A stretch of DNA of 11,123 nucleotides, from assembly GCA_947458305.1 (NCBI GenBank), contig CANGZO010000060.1:1-11123 (forward strand). Direction: 5' to 3'. Source of the DNA: Comamonadaceae bacterium. Its GTDB lineage: Bacteria > Pseudomonadota > Gammaproteobacteria > Burkholderiales > Burkholderiaceae_C. A model generated the notes under the pieces. The model was not told the DNA's origin and did not search any database. It was given only the letters and a program-made list of their open reading frames with translations. Of this stretch, positions 1-6,022 are shown piece by piece (position 1 is the stretch's first letter; every line of letters begins with the position of its first letter). Made by a program: the position numbers and the translations under genes.

Positions 1-1154
1 CGCACGCGGCGGCAGTCGGTGGCTTCGGCCAGGGCCAGCAGCGCGTCGAGCTTGCCGCGCATGACTTGCTTGAATTCTTCGCCCGCCGGGCTTTCGTCGA
101 TCATGCGGCGCTGGTTCACCACGTCTTGAAGGCCATAGGCCATCCACGCGTCCGATGCCAAGCCATCGCGCCCGGCGCGCCCGGTCTCTTGGTAATAGCC
201 TTCGATGTTTTTGGGCATGTCCAGGTGCGCCACAAAGCGCACATCGGGTTTGTCGATGCCCATGCCGAACGCGATGGTGGCCACCATCACCACGCCCTCT
301 TCGCGCAAAAACTCGTTTTGGTGCCGCTGGCGCATCTCGGCGGGCAGCCCCGCGTGGTACGGCAGCGCATGGACGCCCGCCTCGCACAGCATGGCCGCAA
401 TCTCTTCGACCCGTTTGCGCGACTGGCAATACACCACGCCCGCGGCTTCGGGGTGATCGCGCTCAATGAAGCGCAGCAGCTGAGTGCTGGCTTCTTTTTT
501 CTCGACGATGGTGTAACGGATGTTGGGTCGGTCAAAGCTGCTGATGAACAGCTCGGCGCTTTCCAGTTGCAGCCGCTCGATGATGTCGGCGCGCGTGAGC
601 GCATCGGCCGTGGCCGTGAGCGCCACACGCGGCACGCCGGGGTAGCGCTCGTGCAGCACCGTCAGGCCCCGGTACTCGGGCCGGAAGTCGTGGCCCCACT
701 GGCTGACGCAATGCGCTTCGTCAATGGCAAACAAGCTGAGCAGCCCGCGCTCTTGCAGCGAGTCCATTTGCGCCAAAAACCGCCCATTGGTCACGCGCTC
801 GGGCGCTGCGTAGAGCAGGGTGATTTCGCCGCGCAGCAAGCGGCGTTCAATGTCGCTGGCTTCTTCGCTCGTCAGGGTGGAGTTCAAAAAAGCGGCGTTC
901 ACACCCGCCTCGTGCAGCGCGCCCACCTGGTCGTGCATCAGTGCGATGAGAGGCGAGACCACCACCGTGATGCCGTGGCCTGCGCGTTGGCGTGCAATGG
1001 CCGGAATTTGGTAGCACAGCGATTTACCCCCGCCCGTGGGCATGAGCACCAGCGCATCGCCCCCGGCGGCCACATGGTCGATGATGGCCTGCTGCGGTCC
1101 GCGAAAGGCGTCGTAGCCAAATACTTCGCGCAGGATGGGGAGGTGAGGGGACAC
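1..1154 (-). CDS. recQ: ATP-dependent DNA helicase RecQ, N-terminal part (cut by window edge)
   Basis: This is a superfamily 2 3'-5' DNA helicase that unwinds forks, recombination intermediates and G-quadruplexes. Reading the minus strand from 1154 gives 384 residues: FGYDAFRG near the start, Walker A MPTGGGKS at 38-45, the LNST block near 90, DEAH at 145-148 followed by CVSQWGHDFRPEY, SSFDRPNIRY, YCQSRK, and the arginine-finger motif YYQETGRAGRDG near 320. The last visible residues (EATDCRRV) match the start of the zinc-binding region, so the rest of the RecQ-Ct and the HRDC domain lie beyond base 1. The start is a GTG at 1152-1154, chosen because homologues begin about ten residues before the FGY motif and no in-frame ATG was found in the part of the open upstream frame that was read. 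The frame stays open upstream, so a longer start is not excluded. No good ribosome binding site was seen. The gene is divergent from queC. Confidence 0.95.
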   Translation of the reverse strand, partial: MSPHLPILREVFGYDAFRGPQQAIIDHVAAGGDALVLMPTGGGKSLCYQIPAIARQRAGHGITVVVSPLIALMHDQVGALHEAGVNAAFLNSTLTSEEASDIERRLLRGEITLLYAAPERVTNGRFLAQMDSLQERGLLSLFAIDEAHCVSQWGHDFRPEYRGLTVLHERYPGVPRVALTATADALTRADIIERLQLESAELFISSFDRPNIRYTIVEKKEASTQLLRFIERDHPEAAGVVYCQSRKRVEEIAAMLCEAGVHALPYHAGLPAEMRQRHQNEFLREEGVVMVATIAFGMGIDKPDVRFVAHLDMPKNIEGYYQETGRAGRDGLASDAWMAYGLQDVVNQRRMIDESPAGEEFKQVMRGKLDALLALAEATDCRRV

Positions 1155-1211
1155 TGGGGTTTGACGGCTGTGTGTGAGTGGGTGATTGTCGTTCAGGTTT
1201 CGCAGGTGTGG

Positions 1212-1299
1212 TGTGGGTGGGTGAGGGCGGGCACAGGGTTCCTCATGAGGCGGGGGTACGCCAAAATCGTCACCCCATGCCCGCCCCCACCCACCCACA
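1212..1299. repeat. Hairpin 1: 22-bp stem around the 30-bp core
   Basis: The arms 1212-1233 and 1278-1299 pair over 22 positions with a single mismatch (1224 against 1287). The 44-nt loop contains one copy of the 30-bp core (1242-1271). The stem is a G-rich/C-rich sequence built on GGGT repeats and has no similarity to the stem of hairpin 2. Confidence 0.85.
1215..1231 (+). other. G-quadruplex-type motif upstream of recQ
   Basis: GGGTGGGTGAGGGCGGG has four runs of three G with loops of 1, 3 and 1 bases, the canonical intramolecular quadruplex pattern, on the plus strand. The complementary hairpin arm supplies a second such pattern on the minus strand at 1296-1280. Both lie between the recQ start and the rest of the intergenic region. 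That it folds in vivo is an inference. Confidence 0.55.
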
Positions 1300-1453
1300 G
1301 CAGACCATGGGCTGCGCGGCTTGCACACCCAGGGCCGTTGTTCATCAACCGTAAGGTTCGCGCGCTCTCCCAGCAAGGCTGACCACCACCACCACCAGCG
1401 TTTGGAAGGGGGCGGCGGCGGGCGACGATTTTGGCGTACCCCCGCCTCATGAG
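1242..1453. repeat. Pair of perfect 30-bp inverted repeats, 212 bp end to end
   Basis: Bases 1242-1271 and 1424-1453 are exact reverse complements over 30 bp. The repeat begins CTCATGAGGCGGGGGTACGC when read from 1242. The match stops at both ends (1241 against 1454, and 1272 against 1423). Each copy contains the palindrome CTCATGAG and a small internal GGCG/CGCC stem around TACCCC. The copies enclose 152 bp without a transposase. The geometry would fit a miniature inverted-repeat element, but I see no target-site duplication outside the arms. The alternative is two independent copies of one short dispersed repeat in opposite orientation. Confidence 0.85.
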
Positions 1454-1478
1454 TAGCCCGCCGCCGCCCCCTTCCAAA
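1401..1478. repeat. Hairpin 2: perfect 23-bp stem around the same core
   Basis: The arms 1401-1423 and 1456-1478 are perfectly complementary over 23 bp (TTTGGAAGGGGGCGGCGGCG at the left end). The 32-nt loop is exactly the 30-bp core (1424-1453) plus TA. It lies 86 bp before the queC start, and its core is inverted relative to that of hairpin 1. Confidence 0.88.
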
Positions 1479-1563
1479 TGCGCGCCACAAACGTTCCCCC
1501 TTGACGGGCAGCTTCCCGACCTCAAACGCAGCACGCAGAGCCAAGCGTTTACCATCCCAGCCC

Positions 1564-2283
1564 ATGCACACCACAGCCCTCGTCTTGTTTTCCGGTGGCC
1601 AAGACTCCACCACCTGCTTGGCCCATGCTTTGGCCCGTTATGACCGTGTCGAAACCCTGGCGTTTGACTATGGCCAGCGCCACAAGGTCGAGCTGGACGC
1701 CCGGCTGAACGTGCTGGCCGCGATCAAGGCGCGTTTTCCGGCCTGGGCGCCCAAGATGGGCGATGACCACCTGCTGGACGCGGGCATTCTGGGGCAAATC
1801 AGCGAGACGTCTTTGACCCGCGACACGGCCATCGAGATGGAAAGCTCGGGCCTGCCCAACACCTTTGTGCCTGGGCGCAACCTGCTGTTCCTCACGCTGG
1901 CGGCCGCTTTGGCTTATCGGCGGGGTTTGCAGGTCATCGTCACCGGTGTGTGCGAGACCGATTTTTCGGGCTACCCCGACTGCCGTGACGACACCATGAA
2001 GGCCATGCAGGTCGCCCTGTCGCTGGGCATGGACCGCAAGCTGCTGATCGAAACGCCGCTCATGTGGATCGACAAGGCGCAGACTTGGCAATTGGCGCAC
2101 GATTTGGGCCAAAAGGCTGACCCGGCGCAAGGCGGGCAGGCGCTGGTGGACTTGATCGTGGAGCACACCCACACCTGCTATCTGGGCGACCGCACGCAGC
2201 GCCACGATTGGGGTTATGGCTGCGGCCAGTGCCCGGCATGCCAGTTGCGGGCAGCGGGCTTTGCGCGGTTTCAAAAAAGCTGA
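1564..2283 (+). CDS. queC: 7-cyano-7-deazaguanine (preQ0) synthase QueC
   Basis: QueC converts 7-carboxy-7-deazaguanine, ammonia and ATP to preQ0 in the cytoplasm, a step toward queuosine in tRNA. The protein has 239 residues, close to the usual 220-240. It shows the PP-loop ATP pyrophosphatase motif SGGQDS at 10-15, the FDYGQRH block, VPGRNLLFL, the GVCETDFSGYPDCRD block, and four C-terminal zinc cysteines (205, 220, 223, 226) in GYGCGQCPACQLR. The ATG at 1564 is preferred over an in-frame TTG at 1501 because homologues begin a few residues before the SGGQDS strand. No clear Shine-Dalgarno sequence precedes it. It is followed after 25 bp by metH on the same strand, so co-transcription is possible, although a small hairpin covers the junction. 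No other queuosine genes are visible here. Confidence 0.96.
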   Translation: MHTTALVLFSGGQDSTTCLAHALARYDRVETLAFDYGQRHKVELDARLNVLAAIKARFPAWAPKMGDDHLLDAGILGQISETSLTRDTAIEMESSGLPNTFVPGRNLLFLTLAAALAYRRGLQVIVTGVCETDFSGYPDCRDDTMKAMQVALSLGMDRKLLIETPLMWIDKAQTWQLAHDLGQKADPAQGGQALVDLIVEHTHTCYLGDRTQRHDWGYGCGQCPACQLRAAGFARFQKS

Positions 2284-2287
2284 AACC
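2267..2287 (+). terminator. Small hairpin across the queC stop codon
   Basis: GGTTTCA (2267-2273) and TGAAACC (2281-2287) form a perfect 7-bp stem with a 7-nt A-rich loop. It spans the queC TGA, and a TTTT run follows at 2293-2296. It may be a weak terminator or an intercistronic mRNA-processing or stability structure. A TACAAT hexamer at 2296-2301 resembles a -10 box for metH but lies only 7 nt from its ATG, which would require a nearly leaderless message. Confidence 0.35.
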
Positions 2288-2308
2288 CCAACTTTTACAA
2301 TACCCTCC

Positions 2309-3355
2309 ATGAAAACCCCCGCCTACACCCGCGCCCAAGCGCTGCCCGAGATCCTCCAAAACCGCATCGCCATCCTCGACGGGGCCATGGGCACCATGAT
2401 CCAGCGCTTCAAATTGTCCGAAGCCGACTATCGGGGTGAGCGTTTCAAGGACTTTCCCAAAGACGTCAAGGGCAACAATGAGCTGCTGAGCCTGACCCGC
2501 CCCGACGTGATCCGCGACATCCACGAAGGCTACTTGGCCGCCGGGGCCGACATGATCGAGACCAACACCTTTGGCGCGACCACCATCGCCCAAGCCGACT
2601 ACGACATGCAGCACCTGACCCGCGAGATGAACCTGCAGTCTGCCAAATTGGCCCGCGCTGCTTGCGACAAGTTCTCTACGCCCGACAAGCCGCGCTATGT
2701 GGTGGGCGCTTTGGGCCCCACGCCCAAGACCGCCAGCATCAGCCCCGATGTGAACGATGCCGGTGCCCGCAATGTCACTTTTGAAGAACTGCGCGCTGCC
2801 TATTACGAGCAGGTCGAAGCCTTGGTCGAAGGCGGCTCGGATGTGCTGTTGGTCGAAACGATTTTTGACACGCTCAACGCCAAGGCCGCGTTGTTCGCCA
2901 TCGAAGAATTCTTTGAAGCCAGCGGAGAGCGTTTGCCCCTCATCATCAGCGGCACCGTGACCGACGCCTCGGGCCGCATCTTGAGTGGCCAGACCGTGAC
3001 CGCTTTCTGGCACAGCGTGCGCCATGCCCAGCCATTGGCCATTGGCCTGAACTGCGCCTTGGGCGCCACGCTGATGCGCCCCTACATTCAAGAGCTGAAC
3101 AAGGTGGCGGGCGACACCTTCATCAGCTGCTACCCCAACGCCGGTTTGCCCAACCCCATGAGCGACACCGGTTTTGACGAAACCCCCGAAGTCACGAGCC
3201 GTTTGCTGCACGAGTTTGCCGCCGAAGGCCTGGTGAATATCGTGGGCGGTTGCTGCGGCACCACGCCCGACCACATCGGCGCGATCAGCAAGGCTGTTGG
3301 CCCGCTGGCCCCGCGCGGTGTGCACGGCGGCTTCTTTTACAAAGAAGCGGCCTGA
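2309..3355 (+). CDS. metH: Methionine synthase, homocysteine-binding module (stand-alone N-terminal MetH)
   Basis: This is the homocysteine S-methyltransferase barrel of cobalamin-dependent methionine synthase, which binds and activates homocysteine through zinc. The 348 residues match only module 1 of MetH: ILDGAMGTMIQ at 22-32, the ADMIETNTFG block at 80-89, GALGPTPKTASISPDV near 133-148, and the zinc cysteines Cys249 (GLNCALG) and Cys315-Cys316 (VGGCCGTTP). The folate, cobalamin and reactivation modules of full-length MetH (about 1,200 residues) are absent. The reading frame ends cleanly with TGA, without sign of a frameshift. Split MetH proteins with the cobalamin-binding part as a separate gene are known in betaproteobacteria, commonly side by side. 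Here the next gene downstream is the convergent otnK, so any partner is encoded outside the window. The ATG at 2309 gives the expected N-terminal length. No Shine-Dalgarno sequence is evident. Confidence 0.93.
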   Translation: MKTPAYTRAQALPEILQNRIAILDGAMGTMIQRFKLSEADYRGERFKDFPKDVKGNNELLSLTRPDVIRDIHEGYLAAGADMIETNTFGATTIAQADYDMQHLTREMNLQSAKLARAACDKFSTPDKPRYVVGALGPTPKTASISPDVNDAGARNVTFEELRAAYYEQVEALVEGGSDVLLVETIFDTLNAKAALFAIEEFFEASGERLPLIISGTVTDASGRILSGQTVTAFWHSVRHAQPLAIGLNCALGATLMRPYIQELNKVAGDTFISCYPNAGLPNPMSDTGFDETPEVTSRLLHEFAAEGLVNIVGGCCGTTPDHIGAISKAVGPLAPRGVHGGFFYKEAA

Positions 3356-3372
3356 GCGGTCACGCCCAGGCC
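3330..3372. terminator. Tandem hairpins between convergent metH and otnK
   Basis: Two adjacent stems cover the junction. GCTTCTTT (3330-3337) and AAAGAAGC (3341-3348) form a perfect 8-bp stem with a 3-nt loop inside the last metH codons. GGCCTGAGCG (3349-3358) and CGCCCAGGCC (3363-3372) form a 10-bp stem with one mismatch and a GTCA loop, including the metH stop. Neither is followed by a clear T-run, so efficient factor-independent termination is uncertain. The position between convergent stops 19 bp apart fits a shared bidirectional terminator. Confidence 0.55.
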
Positions 3373-3374
3373 AT

Positions 3375-4643
3375 TCAGCCCAGCGCGCCGAAAGCTTTGC
3401 TGAAAAAGTCTTCGGTGCCGAAATTGCCCGACTTGAGGGTGATGTGAATCCCGCCAGCGCTTGACGGCGCATGACACCACGGCACACCGGGGTCGATCTG
3501 CGGGCCTATTTGCAGCTGCGCGATGCCCAGCGCCTGCACGCAAGCGCCTGAGGTTTCGCCACCCGCCACCACCAACTGACGCACGCCCAAACCCACCAGG
3601 CCACGCGCTACGGCGGCCAGTGCGTGTTCAACCAAAGCCCCTGCTTCTGCCACGCCCAGTTGTGCCTGTACGGCTTTGACGGCATCGGGCTCGGCAGTCG
3701 AATACACCAACACCGGGCCGTCTTTCAACAGCGGTGCGGCCCAGGCCAGCACCTGCTGCACCACGGCATCGCTTTGGCCATGCATCAAGCTGGCTGGGGC
3801 GATGGCCATGGCCGGCCGCCCACTGGATTTGAAGTGCGCCACCTGCGCATTGGTGGCCACCGAGCAACTGCCCGAGACCACCGCTTGCAGGCCCCCCGCC
3901 TCAGGCAATTGGCTGGCTTGCACAGAAGGCTTGAGGCCAAAGTTGGCGGGCAGGCCAATGGCCACACCCGAACCGGCAGTCACTAGCGGCATGCCTTTCA
4001 AAGCAGGCCCGAGCAGGTGCAGGTCGGCGTTGCTGGTCGCGTCCACTACCGCCACGCCCACACCTTCGGCGCGCAGCGCGGCGATACGCTCGCGGATGGC
4101 GGCCGCGCCTTGGGCCACGGTTTTGTAATCGATCAAGCCCACCTTGCGTTGGGTTTGCGCTTGCATCACGCGCACCAAATTCGCATCGGTCATGGGCGTG
4201 AGCGGGTGGTTTTGCATGCCCGACTCATTCAGCAAGACGTTGCCGGCGAACAGGTAACCCTTGAACACCGTGCGGCCGTTGTCCGGAAAGGCGGGCGTGG
4301 CGATGGTGAAGTCCGTGCCCAGCGCGTCCATCAGCGCCTCGGTCACCGGGCCGATGTTGCCTTCGGGCGTGCTGTCAAAGGTGGAGCAGTATTTGAAATA
4401 GATCTGCTGCGCCCCTTGCGCTTGCAGCCACTTCAAGGCCTCCAGCGATTGCGCAATCGCCTCGGCAGCCGGAATGGTGCGCGACTTGAGTGCCACCACC
4501 ACGGCATGAACATCAGCCGCCAGGGGCGCCGTGGGCACGCCAATGGTCTGCACCACCCGCATGCCCGAGCGCACCAGGTTGTTGGCCAGATCGGTCGCGC
4601 CGGTGAAGTCGTCTGCAATGCAACCCAGTTTCAACGCGCTCAT
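3375..4643 (-). CDS. otnK: 3-oxo-tetronate kinase (four-carbon acid sugar kinase family, DUF1537)
   Basis: OtnK phosphorylates 3-oxo-tetronate to its 4-phosphate during catabolism of C4 sugar acids in the cytoplasm. The 422-residue protein is full length for the family. It has the N-terminal acidic motif ADDFTGATD at 10-18, KYCSTFDSTPEGNIGPV at 84-100, and the C-terminal nucleotide-binding motifs SGSCS at 257-261, GGETSGA at 361-367 and LKSGNFG at 403-409. The ATG at 4641-4643 overlaps the ltnD stop as ATGA, so translation is probably coupled to ltnD. Homologues in this family also act on related C4 acids, so the exact stereoisomer cannot be read from sequence. The ltnD neighbour favours the L-threonate route. 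The downstream pathway enzyme OtnC is not the next gene, which is metH on the opposite strand. Confidence 0.93.
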   Translation of the reverse strand: MSALKLGCIADDFTGATDLANNLVRSGMRVVQTIGVPTAPLAADVHAVVVALKSRTIPAAEAIAQSLEALKWLQAQGAQQIYFKYCSTFDSTPEGNIGPVTEALMDALGTDFTIATPAFPDNGRTVFKGYLFAGNVLLNESGMQNHPLTPMTDANLVRVMQAQTQRKVGLIDYKTVAQGAAAIRERIAALRAEGVGVAVVDATSNADLHLLGPALKGMPLVTAGSGVAIGLPANFGLKPSVQASQLPEAGGLQAVVSGSCSVATNAQVAHFKSSGRPAMAIAPASLMHGQSDAVVQQVLAWAAPLLKDGPVLVYSTAEPDAVKAVQAQLGVAEAGALVEHALAAVARGLVGLGVRQLVVAGGETSGACVQALGIAQLQIGPQIDPGVPWCHAPSSAGGIHITLKSGNFGTEDFFSKAFGALG

Positions 4644-5539
4644 GCCTTGCCTTTCGGCAGTTCAATGCCCGGGAAAATCTTGATCACGGCGCTGTCGTCT
4701 TCCTTGGCAAAGCCTGCGGTGCTGGCCTGCATGAACATCTGGTGCGCGGTGCTGGACAGCGGCAGCGGAAACTTGCTGGCACGCGCCATGTCGAGCACGA
4801 TGCCCAAATCCTTCACAAAAATGTCCACGGCCGAGAGCGGCGTGTAGTCGGCCGCCAGCACATGGGCCATGCGGTTTTCAAACATCCAACTGTTGCCCGC
4901 ACTGTTGGTGATCACTTCGTACAAAGCGGCCGCATCCACGCCCTCGCGCAAGCCCAAGGCCATGGCTTCGGCCGCAGCGGCAATGTGCACGCCCGCCAGC
5001 AGCTGGTTGATGATCTTGACCTTGCTGCCCGCGCCCGCGCTGTCGCCCAGCTTGTAAACCTTTGCGGCCATGGCGTTCAAAAACGGCTCGGCCAGCGCGT
5101 AGGCCTCGGGCTTGCCCGCGGTCATCATGGTCATCTGGCCACTGGCCGCTTTGGCCGCGCCACCCGAGATGGGGGCGTCCACATAACGCAGCCCCATGGC
5201 TTCGAGGCGTGCTTCCAAAGCCACCGACCAGTTCGGGTCCACGGTGGAGCACATCACAAACACGCTGCCGGGCTTCATGCTGGCGGCGCAACCGGGGGTG
5301 GCGCCATCGCCAAACAACACGGCTTCGGTCTGCGCGGCATTGACCACCACCGACACGATCACATCGCACGCCGAACCCAAAGAGGCCAGCGTCTCGTGCG
5401 CTGTGCCACCCGCATGGGTGAAAGCCTCGGCCACCTCGCGGCGCACATCAAACACCTGCACGCTGTGCCCGGCGCGGCGCAGCGATGCAGCCATACCCGA
5501 GCCCATGGCCCCCAAACCGATCAATCCCACTGTCGTCAT
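4640..5539 (-). CDS. ltnD: L-threonate dehydrogenase (beta-hydroxyacid dehydrogenase family)
   Basis: LtnD oxidises L-threonate at C2 to 2-oxo-tetronate with NAD+. The 299-residue protein has the 3-hydroxyisobutyrate dehydrogenase architecture: Rossmann motif GLGAMG at 8-13, the substrate-binding block DAPISGG at 121-127, and the catalytic-lysine helix GAGSKVKIINQ at 169-179 with Lys175 as the expected catalytic residue. An all-helical C-terminal domain follows. The start is set at the ATG 5537-5539 because the Rossmann strand begins directly after it. An in-frame ATG at 5575 would add 12 residues not typical of the family. A GGGA lies about 9 nt before the chosen start. The gene leads an operon with otnK (ATGA overlap). 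By sequence alone a related hydroxyacid dehydrogenase is possible, but the pairing with otnK strongly supports LtnD. Confidence 0.88.
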   Translation of the reverse strand: MTTVGLIGLGAMGSGMAASLRRAGHSVQVFDVRREVAEAFTHAGGTAHETLASLGSACDVIVSVVVNAAQTEAVLFGDGATPGCAASMKPGSVFVMCSTVDPNWSVALEARLEAMGLRYVDAPISGGAAKAASGQMTMMTAGKPEAYALAEPFLNAMAAKVYKLGDSAGAGSKVKIINQLLAGVHIAAAAEAMALGLREGVDAAALYEVITNSAGNSWMFENRMAHVLAADYTPLSAVDIFVKDLGIVLDMARASKFPLPLSSTAHQMFMQASTAGFAKEDDSAVIKIFPGIELPKGKA

Positions 5540-5566
5540 TCTGTTCGTCCCGTAATTCAACAGGTC

Positions 5567-5611
5567 ATCATACAAATTTTTGATTTCGGGATGTACCGGG
5601 TGTTAACCCGG
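5567..5611 (-). promoter_or_regulatory. Candidate ltnD promoter with adjacent palindromic operator
   Basis: On the minus strand TATGAT (5572-5567) resembles a -10 box 28 nt before the ltnD ATG. The hexamer 17 bp upstream (TACATC, 5595-5590) is a poor -35 box. Directly next to it lies the palindrome CCGGGT-GTTA-ACCCGG (5596-5611). A weak -35 beside a palindrome fits a promoter that needs an activator bound just upstream, but no regulator gene for the pathway is visible. Confidence 0.4.
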
Positions 5612-5634
5612 GTATTGGCCGGTGTGAAAGTCTC

Positions 5635-5662
5635 GGTAAAACGCCGTTGATCCGGATTTACC
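5635..5662. repeat. Inverted repeat GGTAAA...TTTACC
   Basis: GGTAAA (5635-5640) and TTTACC (5657-5662) are inverted, with half-site centres 22 bp apart (about two helical turns). It lies about 100 bp upstream of ltnD. It is a possible operator, but the arms are short enough to arise by chance. Confidence 0.3.
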
Positions 5663-5676
5663 CTGAAGCAAAGCAA

Positions 5677-5696
5677 AATTCTTAATAATTCTTAAT
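5677..5696 (+). promoter_or_regulatory. Perfect tandem decamer AATTCTTAAT x2
   Basis: AATTCTTAAT occurs twice head to tail, one helical turn apart. OmpR/PhoB-family regulators typically bind direct repeats with 10-11 bp periodicity, and the next plus-strand gene encodes such a regulator. Near copies also occur upstream of the adhesin (9983-9992 with 8 of 10 bases, 10005-10014 with 9 of 10). Assignment as its operator is an inference. Confidence 0.42.
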
Positions 5697-5758
5697 TGTG
5701 ACCACTGGCAGTCGCTTATTTAATTGTTAAATTAGCCTTATTGGTAAATTGGCTGATT

Positions 5759-5789
5759 CGATCAATGAATTTGTAAAAAACATTGATCG
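5759..5789. promoter_or_regulatory. Inverted repeat CGATCAATG...CATTGATCG
   Basis: The arms 5759-5767 and 5781-5789 are perfectly complementary over 9 bp around a 13-nt AT-rich spacer, with half-site centres 22 bp apart. It lies in the AT-rich part of the gap, about 250 bp upstream of the response regulator start. No T-run follows, so an operator is more likely than a terminator. Confidence 0.42.
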
Positions 5790-5973
5790 CAGACCTTGCA
5801 CACACATTCCATTTGTTTTTCGCCACCTGTCAAAACCAAATGCTTACCCAAGACCGCCGCTGTCATGAACGCTTTTGTAGCCAACTTTTGCAATCCGCGC
5901 TCAAGCACTGACCTTGACACCCCCAAGACCACGGTGTGCTTGGCCTCAAGTGCGTTGAGCCAGCACGCCTGCC

Positions 5974-6022
5974 AAACAACGGGTCGTTCCGTTCAAGAGC
6001 ACTGAGTCCTGGCCCGTTTTTT
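5974..6022 (+). terminator. Terminator-like hairpin with T7 tract in the leader of the response regulator
   Basis: AAAcAACGGGTC (5974-5985) pairs with GGCCCGTTtTTT (6011-6022), giving 11 pairs including one G-U and one mismatch, around a 25-nt loop. A run of seven T at 6017-6023 follows the GC-rich part. The ATG of the response regulator begins only 15 nt after the T-run, leaving no room for a promoter in between. It could be an attenuator in a 5' leader, or the end of a short upstream transcript. The long loop weakens the case. Confidence 0.4.

Larger units (their letters stand above)
1155..1563. other. Divergent recQ/queC intergenic region carrying a palindromic repeat element
   Basis: This 409-bp gap separates the starts of recQ (leftward) and queC (rightward), so promoters for both should lie here, but I see no convincing sigma-70 -35/-10 pair. 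Most of it is taken up by two long hairpins (1212-1299 and 1401-1478) with an ACC trinucleotide run at 1382-1397 between them. Because the flanking genes diverge, the hairpins cannot be ordinary convergent-gene terminators. Short open frames on both strands run through the hairpins and both encode MRRGYAKIV across the shared 30-bp core. I regard these as by-products of the repeat, not genes. Confidence 0.7.

Noticed and set aside
66..1382. 438-codon open frame on the plus strand opposite recQ
   Set aside because: The minus strand over the same bases encodes all RecQ helicase motifs. The plus-strand product is His/Arg/Gln-rich low-complexity text without family motifs, as expected from a high-GC antisense frame.
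1242..1453. A complete insertion sequence bounded by the 30-bp inverted repeats
   Set aside because: There is only 152 bp between the arms, no transposase and no target-site duplication. At most it could be a miniature element.
1193..1555. 120-codon minus-strand frame and partly overlapping plus-strand frame sharing MRRGYAKIV
   Set aside because: The shared peptide is just the translation of the 30-bp inverted core in both orientations. The rest is proline/glycine-rich translation of hairpin arms, with no start-site signal.
1501..1563. N-terminal extension of QueC from a TTG at 1501
   Set aside because: The added 21 residues are basic and unlike QueC N-termini, which start directly before the SGGQDS strand.
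2060..3487. 475-codon minus-strand frame opposite queC, metH and the otnK end
   Set aside because: It crosses two well-supported genes on the other strand and has no recognisable domain. It is an antisense shadow.
5796..6005. Small plus-strand frame (69 codons from TTG, 46 from the ATG at 5864)
   Set aside because: There is no ribosome binding site, no recognisable motif and unusual composition. It overlaps the proposed leader structures. Kept only as part of the regulatory gap.
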